Below, piece after piece: positions 24,614-33,351 of a DNA stretch of 64,000 nucleotides; within the stretch, counting starts at the first letter, position 1; every line of letters begins with the position of its first letter. Origin of the DNA: Gracilaria gracilis (taxonomy: Eukaryota > Rhodophyta > Florideophyceae > Gracilariales > Gracilariaceae); assembly GCA_030374805.1 (NCBI GenBank), contig JARGSG010000006.1:1054001-1118000 (forward strand), read 5' to 3'. Below the pieces are notes generated by a model. The model had not been told where the DNA came from, made no database searches, and saw only the letters and a list, made by a program, of their open reading frames with translations. The position numbers were made by a program, and so were the translations under genes.

Positions 24614-24693
24614 CATGGACAGCGGTCCGGGGTGGTGTGGCGCTTCATCAGTCCCCTGCTGAAGCGCCACACCACCCCGGACCGCTGTCCATG
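24614..24693. repeat. Perfect 34-bp inverted repeat
   Basis: Arms 24,614-24,647 and 24,660-24,693 are exact reverse complements around a 12-base loop. The outer end reads CATGGACAGCGG. The motif CCGGACCGCTGTCC in the arm recurs in the following 350 bp. Confidence 0.95.
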
Positions 24694-24970
24694 CACAGTG
24701 GCCGATGAAGTTTGACGACACCTCTGACGGCTGTCCACGTGCTGTGGCGTAAGAAGTTAGACGACACCCCGGACGGCTGTCCACGGCAAAAAAATATAAA
24801 ATTTCAGACAGCGGTGCGGGGTGAAGTGGCGCTTCATCAGTGCCGTGATGATGCGCCAATCCACCCCAGACTGCTGTCCACGCGCCGTGGCTGATGAAGG
24901 TGGACGACACACTGGACCGCTGTCCACGCACCGTGGCCGATGAAGCTGGACGACACCTTGAACCGCTTTT
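24694..24970. repeat. Cluster of about six diverged copies of the hairpin arm
   Basis: Copies of a roughly 35-base unit, approximately GATGAAG..GACGACACC..GGACCGCTGTCCACG, follow each other head to tail, with one imperfect hairpin at about 24,808-24,880. Two more copies lie at about 26,060-26,205. Such arrays are typical of transposon subterminal regions or protein-binding arrays. Confidence 0.8.
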
Positions 24971-25471
24971 GACGACGGGTTTTACTTATGATTGTTTTAT
25001 GAATAATTAAAGCCCTGCATCTCCTTATAATGACGGGACGACGTAAGGGCTGTCAAATCATATGACTGTCGTTCGGTGAGTTTGTTGGAAAGCAATAAAA
25101 ATTGCTCTTTATAAGCACGGAGAACAGTTTAGAATAGAAGTAGTTCGCAGCTTGTTGGTCATGTATAAAACAAAACAAATAATACATCACATCGATCTGG
25201 CAGAATGTGCGCTATATCAGAAACTTTACATCCTATCAAATCGAAGAAGGTGGTTCTACCGACTGTCTTCTCTAACTTTACAAGATGTAGATTTTCCTGT
25301 AGCGCCCAAGGTCGTGACCGATAATGAATACCCTCTTTGCGACAACCGCGAGCATTATGTGGTTGTCGGAGAAGAAGAACTCATCCCTGGCCACGACATT
25401 CTTCTAATGACTATATTGGGGACTATTCTTCTCCAGTTATTGAAATATCAGTAATGACAAAACAGGATTAT

Positions 25472-25700
25472 ATGAGTTGAACAACTCATGTAATCGTAGT
25501 CCACCATCACCGGTAGCTCAACCACTTCCGATAGTTCGATCTAACGCAGTCCGATCTAGTCGGTCTAATAAGTAACCACAGTTCAACAGTGATTGAGCTG
25601 GCTGTCAGAGCCAAAGCCGATTACATGAGTTGAACAACTCAAATAATCGTACTCGACCATCACGGCGAGCTCAAGCACGTCCGAGTGTTCTCAGTAAAGC
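25472..25700. repeat. Short duplicated palindromic unit
   Basis: ATGAGTTG-AA-CAACTCAT at 25,472-25,489 recurs as a near copy at 25,625-25,643. Each is followed by a related stretch (TAATCGTA.TC.ACCATCAC.G..AGCTCAA). The spacing is about 153 bp. Confidence 0.75.
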
Positions 25701-25869
25701 AAGGATGCAGAAGCGCCACACACTGTATGCGGCGCCTCTGGCTTGAATACGCAATAGCATGGAAAATAGAAGAGTACGCAAGTTAGTACGATTCACAGAA
25801 AACGAACAAAATTGTCGAACGTATCTTGTGTGCCACTACGTCCGCGGAACAGAACAAGGACGGAAAAAG

Positions 25870-25980
25870 TACCTCCCTTATACAGTTTCCGGTGATCTTT
25901 TTTTCTTCTGTCACAACCGATAAAATCACTTGGTTGTGACAGGAGAAGAAGAGATCACCGGAAACCGTAACGGGGAGGTA
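25870..25980. repeat. Long imperfect hairpin
   Basis: Left arm 25,870-25,918 pairs with right arm 25,932-25,980 with a few mismatches; the ends read TACCTCCC and GGGAGGTA. The inner part (CACAACC...GGTTGTG then AGAAGAAG) resembles a second, weaker hairpin at 25,337-25,400. Confidence 0.85.
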
Positions 25981-26578
25981 CAGAGTGTTGTGCTTACGGA
26001 GGTAGTTGGCAGGAAAGCAAAGGTGCTTAAGTACACGCGGCGTCACATTACAAACAAGCGCCAGTCGCGAGAGGGCCGCTGTCCAGGTGGAAATTAATTT
26101 TGTTTCACTTTTTCTCCCACAGCGCATGGAAAGCGGACCGAACTCGATTGGCATTTCATCAGAGCCGTGATGGAGCGCTACTGCACCACAGACCGCTGTC
26201 CGGAGGGCCGTAAGTTACAACTTGGCCTATACTTCCATATCTAGGAATTACCGTACCCACCTTTCATCCCTGGCTTCTCTTATAACTGTTTCTCACCGCA
26301 TAATTCCCCCTAATATCGCTCACTTCCCTTCTACTCCTCTAATTCAGAGTTCTGATACCGGTTTGGCGTCTGAACTCTTCCTTCACATCGCTAATTCCGC
26401 AGCCGTCTGCAGTCCGCTCCCGTCTACCATTCACACTGATCTCTCGTTCGCTGCCGTCTCTCGTCTGCTTCCGTCCGTTCGCCCTCGCCGTCCAGTACCG
26501 ACGTCAATCATCTGTTTTCTCACGACCGCTTCGGTTCTCCTTCCGTATTCATAATACAGCCCCTCGTTATTGTTTAAA

Positions 26579-28015
26579 ATGGCTGGCGCAACCACATGCA
26601 GGTCTAATTCACCGTTACCGGCACCTCCGACATCCGACATGAAGGTTGGAAAATTGTTCGGTTCTGGGGATGCGCTTCTCACCGCGTGTCTCTCCATCCG
26701 TGATCACTATGCGTCCACGATGCGAGAGGAAGACGAACCTAGGAAAGTGGGACACAGCGAATTCGTTCAATATATCATCAAGAATCGAACTGTCCCAGAC
26801 GTCGCCAAGAAGTACTTCTCTATCCTTCTCGGACCCACTCACCCGTGATACAGTGACGATGAGCTCAAGGCTGTGTGCGGGAAGGGTTTGTACCGTCAGC
26901 TGTGTCTGTCGACGAAGTTGCTTGACATCATGGACGGAGACAAAGACAGGCGTGTGAAGGATTTTTGGAATGCTTACACCAGAGTAGAATTTCAAGAAAT
27001 ACCGAAGAATGTGACGTTAACCGAATTCTTCAAGTATATGAGTATAGCTCCCAGACATGTGGGCCGGATATTTCACCCTTCCGGTACGAGCATCGCTACA
27101 CATTTCCAGAGAATTCTCTTTCTTTCCCTTATTCAAAAAGTATCTATGGAAAAGCGCCTTCGGGCCATAAGAAACGTAAGTGGGGGGAGAAGGAATATTC
27201 CACCCATATGAATATGCAAATAGCGCAGAATCTCAAAGCTCAGCTTGCGGTCGGCTTGCGGGTTTTGGTGTGCAGCTGGTGACAAAGGCCTGGGATTGTT
27301 TCTCCCAATTTCTGGGATTCCCTACCGCAGAGGTCATGGTTCTCCCTTTCCTACTGCTCTTGTACGACGACATGCCGTTTAAAACCATTGAAACGCGTTG
27401 CTAGGGGTTCCTGCACAAGAGCAATGACCATCGCTTGCTACCGAGCAAGACGCAAACTCTTCGGGAAGACGAGGTCCAACCGTGGGCATGAAAGCTTCCG
27501 AAGGACATTGATGTGGCCCTCCGAACGCTTGCGGAGGAGTTCATTTCTGACCTGAACAAGGTTGTTGTGGACGAAAAGTTGTACAAAATATCAGAACCTG
27601 GACGATGGGCCATTCTAAAGACGTTTCACAGGGACTCGTCAAGAGCTTTTGTTCAGAGATTTGATTGTTTCCCTAACTCGATTATGTCCTCCATCTTGGA
27701 GACAATAAGCCCTTTGAAAATCAAAAAAAACTCAGGGTCTCTGACAAACCTCTCACGCTGATATCGAAACCGGAGCCTGCCATCGAAATTCAAGACGATG
27801 ACGATGAGCAGTTGGAAAGGGGGAATCCTTCGGAGGGGAAACAACTAGGGGATGGAGATGGCAGAAGTGAAATGGATGTAGTGGGTGAGAGTGGGAATGA
27901 AGATGTTCATGAAGAGTCGTCAGAAGCTGACATACAGCCTCCCCCCGTCATTTCCTCTTTGGACGATAGAATGGCATTCCAAAGTTGTGAAGTGGAGATG
28001 GAGAAATAATTTCGA
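26579..28015 (+). pseudogene. N-terminal region of the DNA-methyltransferase/SET gene, broken
   Basis: The ATG at 26,579 (MAGATTCRSNSPLPAPP) follows an AT-rich stretch with CATAATAC and opens a frame that can be followed with about five interruptions to the methyltransferase. The segment at 26,640-27,180 is helical with no recognised domain. At 27,800-28,000 it is very acidic (EIQDDDDEQ, then EDVHEESSEADIQ). The region before about 27,780 changes frame twice, at a G-run and an A-run; GTAAGT near 27,175 is donor-like, so short introns may explain some gaps. It may supply a protein-protein or DNA-targeting part. No function is proposed. Confidence 0.45.
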
Positions 28016-28924
28016 ATGTATAATTGCGGGTTCGAAGATATGGTGGAAACGGACGAGATTCTGCGAAACAACGGAGTCCCTCCATTGGGACAAGTTCAAC
28101 TGGTTCTTTTGGACCCACCATACAACATAAGGGCCGATAAGAACCAGGAGAACAGTTGGTACGATATGCTGAGCGCTGAGCATATGAAGAAGGCGGCAAA
28201 GCTTATATCAAGGCTGCTACGTCTGGGGGGTAATTTCGTTATCTTCTTTGCATTGGAACAGGTGAACCAGGGGACAAGGATTCTTTCCTTTATTGGAGCA
28301 AAGGACGAGCAAGGGGTTCCGAGGCGATCGTTTGTTGTGGACCAGGGCCCAATTCATTTTATACGGTCACAATGTAACTCCATGCGAAACCAGGGACGCA
28401 GGTCCTGCTCCTTGCTCCCTGCCATGGAGTATAAGATACATGGTGTTTGAAGTGGCTTCGTTTATGCACAGCAGCATGCGATGGTGAACTATGAGAACTT
28501 CAACTACGTGCAGTCGAGGTATCCAGGGTACCACAGTGTTATTGACCAGGTACCGCCCATGTCCAATAGGGAGAATCTTCAATGAAAAAGAAAGAAGGAG
28601 GGTGGAGGCTACATGTTGCAAAAGGTGAGGTCGGAACAAAAACCTCGCGCGTTGTTGACGGAGCTGATTAGCAGTTTTTCGCAGCCAGGTGATACAGTGG
28701 TGGACTTGTTCGCTGGAACTTTTTCGACTGCCATGTCATGCATGGAGTTACAACGTCATCGGAAGTTTATTGGTTGTGAGCTGGACCCTGACTGTTTTGC
28801 GCATGCTAGGCACGCGGCCATTGTTCAGTTCGCGATGTGCATGCCGGATAATGAGACGGACAATCAAATTACGCAGGAGGTCCGAAACTCTGTGAATCGC
28901 GTGATGAACTTATTTCCCAAGTGA
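28016..28924 (+). pseudogene. DNA amino-methyltransferase domain (DPPY type, N4/N6), broken
   Basis: Motif IV DPPY is at 28,112-28,123 within VQLVLLDPPYNIRADK, followed by a helix and a GGNFVIFF strand. After a target-recognition-like gap comes KPRALLTELISSFSQPGDTVVDLFAGTFSTAMSCM, with the SAM-binding FAGT at 28,709-28,720, then RHRKFIGCELDPDCFAHA. The order DPPY first and FxG second is the beta-class order of bacterial N4-cytosine/N6-adenine DNA methyltransferases (PF01555). Such enzymes transfer a methyl group from SAM to an amino group of adenine or cytosine in DNA. All key motifs survive in one frame despite two or three interruptions. Related beta-class enzymes in eukaryotes are mostly found in mobile elements or were acquired from bacteria. 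Confidence 0.75.
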
Positions 28925-28984
28925 AAAGCTCGTCTTTCACGATCACGGAAGGCTCCATCCGGCTTCCCACAGTATCAGAAGTTC

Positions 28985-29710
28985 CTACCGTATATTGTAG
29001 ACTTCCTGGCATCGATTTGGCAGGAAGAGAGCATGGGCATGATTGGCAGGCGCAAAGCGCTGCATAAGTGGCCGAAAACGGTGCAAGTGAAGATGGGTTT
29101 CCTGGATTGGAACGCGATTTTGGCACTGGAGGCCACTATGTGTAGTTATCGCATTGAAAAGTCGTCGATTCTTCACAATGACGCAGGAGTGGGAGTGTTT
29201 ACCATGCGCCGTTTCATGAAGAACGGAAAGATATGTTTCTTTTATGGAACTCTAGTGTACCATGACTTAACTAAGAGGAAAAAGGTACACAAGAAGTATG
29301 GGGAAGTGTTGTTGGGAGCCACCGCCGCACGTTTTCAAACTTATGCGATGGAGACTAGCCTGTGAAGCGAGGTATCCCGGAAACTCCCGGAAAGGAGACG
29401 GGAAGTACCTAAAATCCCTGTAGGGATTGTCCCCGCTCCATTTTAGTTGGGTGGAACAATTAACGACCCAAAATATATGGAAGGGGATAAAGATAGGGAT
29501 GCAGTGGAGGATAGCTTGAAGCAGCGACGGACTGCCAATATGGCGGTGAGTCGAACCCCAGGAACTGGGCGAACTCCACTTCAATTAAGAGAATATCAAT
29601 TGCCTGCCGTCCGGGCACTTCGGGTTGTAGAATTGGGAGAAGAGTTGTTTGCAGATTATGGAATGGAGTACACATGGGGTACGTCTTCGAATCCTATAGT
29701 AGTTGACTAG
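28985..29710 (+). pseudogene. SET-domain lysine methyltransferase region, broken
   Basis: Same frame as the upstream DNA methyltransferase. The SET N-half reads GVGVFTMRRFMKNGKICFFYGTLVY (29,185-29,260), matching the GxGxx.xR.i..G..i..Y.G box. The C-half reads RVVELGEELFADYGMEYTWG (29,628-29,685), matching GEEL..DYG..Y. An Asn (ANM) stands near the usual NH.C position, but the rest of that box is weak. Between the halves lie a nonsense codon and a possible 75-base intron (GT at 29,372, TTTTAG ending 29,446). SET enzymes methylate lysines of histones or other proteins. Sharing a gene with a DNA methyltransferase would tie DNA and chromatin marks together; this is inferred from frame and spacing (about 100 bases). 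Confidence 0.65.
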
Positions 29711-30200
29711 AGCTCAATTGATTTATGACTTATAGAACCGAAAGGTGTACCTTAGTATGTGTAAAATAGAATTGTGTACATTTTATTACGCTTTCTCTCT
29801 AACTCTCGTGTTCCACACGTGAGGACGAGAACTCCCCCAAATGAGTAGGTGTCGTCACCTTTATCAACCAGTGACGTGAACAAAATGGGGATAGGATTCG
29901 GGAGAGTGGGTTGACGTTCAATTACATAGAATAGAAGGTACGGAGTACATGTGATATCATGTGAAAGTGTAACAGTTTTGCTAAGTGATGTTTCGTATAG
30001 GAAGGGAAATTATCGTGCCAATTTTCGGGAAGTGATTCCGAGAAGTACTAAAACGGTGCGGTATTTCTACCACACGTCGAGTAGAGGTGTGCGTTTTACG
30101 GGGGGACCTGCGATCACGTCCAGCAGCGAACACCTCGAGCGGCGAGTGGTGACAACATCTAGAACGCACCGCCGGGTGCATCGTCGTCGTCCGATTTCAT
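29711..30200. other. Spacer between SET region and coiled-coil gene
   Basis: No gene recognised. It probably contains the promoter of the next plus-strand gene. No paired terminal repeat was seen. Confidence 0.4.
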
Positions 30201-32912
30201 ATGGGGAAACGTAAAACGAGAAGTGCGAATGCCAATGCGAATGCGGAGGATGTAAGCGGGCGCGCGTCAAAAGGACGAACGCGTGTAGAGGTGGTAGGTC
30301 GGGGTCGCGAGGATGGCTTGGCGAGTACTACGCATGCGCCTCGAAGCGGCGATGTAGAAAATGGCGAGGGCGGTATTGGGCATAGTTCGCGCGCTCCTCG
30401 AAGCGGATTACGTGGAAAAGGTAGGTAGAACATGGGGAAACGTGATCGAGGGCGACCTTTGGAGCGAACCGAGTGAACCGAGCGAACCGAGCGAACCGAG
30501 TGCACCGAGCAAACGGAGCGAACCGAGCGAACGGTAAGTGCTTTGGTAACACAAGCTACTCCGCTTCCACATGAGATGGGAAATGGAGGAGGGGAAAGCA
30601 GAGGAGGGATGGGGGGAAGGCAGGGGGATGATGCGCGGGGCGGTAGGGATAGAGGTGGGCGGCGAAGGGGCGATGACTCCACGCAAGTTGTAGAAAAAGG
30701 CGAGTGTGGAGATGTCATAGAGAAGGGGAGGGAGTGTCGCAGTGGAAGGGAGGGAAGGGCGATAGCAAGAAGTACTAGTGGGATAGTTAGCCGTAACATT
30801 AGAGGGAAGGAGGGAGAGAGAGTGGCTGGGGTTGGCGTTCGGGAGGGGAGGGGTCGCTAAAGAGAAGTAGAAGGAGGCGTTCAGGAGGTGAAGAACGAGG
30901 GCATTGAGGTTGTGGTTGATGTTAGAAGGAATCGAATGGTGGGCAGAGAAAGAACTGGTGGACCCCGACATACTGCGATGCGGGCGGAAGAGGAAGTGGT
31001 GAGTATGAGGCATATGAAGGAGCTTGAAAACGCATAGGACAGTGGGATGAGAATTGGGCATGTGGGCGATAGAATGGGGAGCCACGCCAATGTGGGGAGG
31101 ATGAAATGGGTCCGAGCCAATTTGCCCGGGAGAGTTGTAGGACGTAGCAATAATGGATCAGTGATTGAGAATGTGAGAGACAATACACCAGTGGATGGGA
31201 GGGTACTCGAAGGAGAAGATGTGGTTGTCGGAAACAGGCATAGAACTGGAGGGAACTTGGTGGAAACCGTGGTACGAACGCCTGAAGGAATACGTGTGAG
31301 CCATAATGCCGTTCGGATTGAGAACGATGTGCATGATGCAGGAGTCGACGATTCTGGGGATCGTAGAGAAAGGAACGGAGCAAGGGAAATGGGAACTACA
31401 GGAATAGCAGAAGAAGATGAAGAGAACTTACGCGTGCTGCCAAGGTCTGAACTGGTTGAGAGGGTGAATTCGTTGAAAAAGAAGCTGGAAAATATGAAGG
31501 AGGATCACTATACCATGATGGTGAGTTTGAATCTCACGCAGAAAGAATTGGAACGGCTGAGGGAGGAGCTGAAAGAGCAAAATGTGTTGATTGAAAGTTT
31601 AAGGGATCCTGTGAAGGGTAGGAAGCGAGGGGGGTGTGCGAAGGAAGTGAAGGGGCGTCGAAAACATGAAATAGAGGTGCCAGAATGTTTTTACGGATTT
31701 GCAAGGGCTATATATGATAAGATTCTCTACTACGCGAAGTTGGAGGCGTCAGAACTCGGTTTTGACACGGAGAACGTTGATAGGAGCTAGAAGAACAGGA
31801 ATGAGACGGTGGGAGAAAGTAAGGAGGGCAGCATATTTGTGGTTGGGGAGAAGGGGATGGTACCTCGGTGCCCGTATCAAGTGGCATATGAGATGAGGGC
31901 GTATACACCATCAACGGAGGGAGGAAGTGATGTGCTGTTTAAGTGTGTTGTGGAGACGGAAATAATGGGAGATACTTGGGAGACGATACGAGAAGCGGGT
32001 AGAAAACAGGAGTTTGTAAATAATGTGAGTGTGGACAAGTGTCTGAGGCAGCGGATGAGGCAGACATTAAGCGATGTGATTGGGGTGTGGAAGCAGGGGG
32101 CTCGCGACAAGGTATTCTCCATCGTTCGATACGATTTGATTGCGAAACATGCGAAACCTACTGAGGCACCTGAGCTATGGGAAGAGCCAAAGCAGCAGAT
32201 GGGGGAGGCGCGGGAGAAGCTGATGGGAACGGAGGAAGCCGGGGGGAATCAGTTGTGTGCGTGGAGAACGAGCCGGTTCGAAGACCTTGCGTATTCCGGG
32301 TCTCGTGCGGTTGGGCCACCATGAGAGGTTGATGATGAAGATATGTACTTCAAGAATGGGATGGCGGTGGCAGTGTTGAAGAAATATATGGGATACGCAG
32401 TGGAGAGGCAAAATAAAGGTGAATGGCAGTACGTGGATGAGACAGTGATGCACCTTGCGAGACTTGACGCCTGGATTGCCTCTCTGGTGAAAACTATGAA
32501 CGAGGTTGTGGGACGTGGAGGGCAAAGACAGCTTTTGTTCTCTACTTTGTATGGGAATTATCTACTTGCGGCTGTTGAAGGAATACTGGGGGTAGCCTGG
32601 CAATTGCTACAAGAGGAGCATGCCGAAGAGTTTGAGAACGATGGGTTTGTGGATGGAGATCCGAGGTGTGTGTCGGGAAACTCTGGGAGAACTGCGACAG
32701 TTGGGCTGTGGGTGCCATCGAGGGAGAAGATATACCTAGCTGTAAGGAAGGACTATTTTACCGCAAAACTAACACGGAGACTAGGTGCAGTTCTTGATTG
32801 TTACATAGCGGCCTGTCGACCGGAGGACGCGAGTTTCGGGGGGTTGGTGGCACACCGGGCAAAACGCAGGGAAGAAACAGGCGTCGATGGTATGGAAGAG
32901 GCGGGCTACTAA
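30201..32912 (+). pseudogene. Coiled-coil partner gene next to transposase, broken
   Basis: From ATG 30,201 (MGKRKTRSANANANAEDV) one frame can be followed for about 900 codons with around six in-frame stops and no obvious frameshift. A GTAGGT donor-like site precedes the first stop, so some may be introns. The head is basic and Gly/Arg-rich and contains a 9-base tandem repeat. A strong coiled coil lies at about 31,435-31,610 (ELVERVNSLKKKLENMKEDHY, then QKELERLREELKEQ). A folded region follows to 32,912, with motifs such as ECFYGFARAIYDKILYY and WVPSREKIYLAVRKDYF. I do not recognise the family. It converges on the transposase at 33,352-36,295, and two-gene tnp2-type transposons are common, so it may be the partner ORF. 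Confidence 0.5.
30462..30533 (+). repeat. Nine-base minisatellite, eight units
   Basis: Eight units of GAGCGAACC with small variants, read in frame as Thr-Glu-Arg repeats. It ends at a GGTAAGT sequence. Such a tract can expand or contract by slippage without changing the frame. Confidence 0.9.
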
Positions 32913-33351
32913 GGGCAGGGTGAGGTGCAGTGAGGGGGGAAGGGGTGGAGGTATTTGTGCGATGGGGAAGAGATGCTTCTTCTTTCTCATGTCATGCGTA
33001 TCTTCACTCCTTCCAATTAAGAGGAAGCGGGTTGAAATTTTTATGAAGCTGAAGCTAACAGGGAATAGAGGTTACGTGTTGGATGGGAAATAAGGCTTGG
33101 CGGTGGGGTCTCGATAGAACCGATTGAGATAGAATCGGTAAAAGCGCCAATGTAGACGAGAATTGAAGGGAGGAGCGGGGTAGTTCTGGCGGAGAACATG
33201 AACGGAGCCGAGGATGGAGGAAGAGGGGATGGGTCCATACCAAGGGGAAACGTTATCGCAAGTGGAGTGGGTAGAGATGGGAACTGGGTGGATGGTGTGG
33301 TTATGTTCGTCGTCTGTTGCCCATCGGAGGCAAACGCAGTTTAGGGTGAGA

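Larger units (their letters stand above)
24314..26578. other. Hairpin-rich spacer between two divergent genes
   Basis: A 2.3-kb region without a convincing gene, between the ParB-like gene (minus) and the methyltransferase/SET gene (plus). It is filled with inverted repeats and short duplicated motifs, listed separately. It must include the promoters of both genes. A plus-strand 100-codon ORF at 25,152-25,454 overlaps hairpin sequence and is probably not a gene. Confidence 0.7.

Noticed and set aside
25152-25454. 100-codon plus ORF in the hairpin-rich spacer
   Set aside because: It overlaps inverted repeats and has no recognisable domain.
27175-27232. GTAAGT...GCAG as a certain intron in the methyltransferase gene
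   Set aside because: The donor is good, but the frame on both sides does not decide it; kept only as a possibility.
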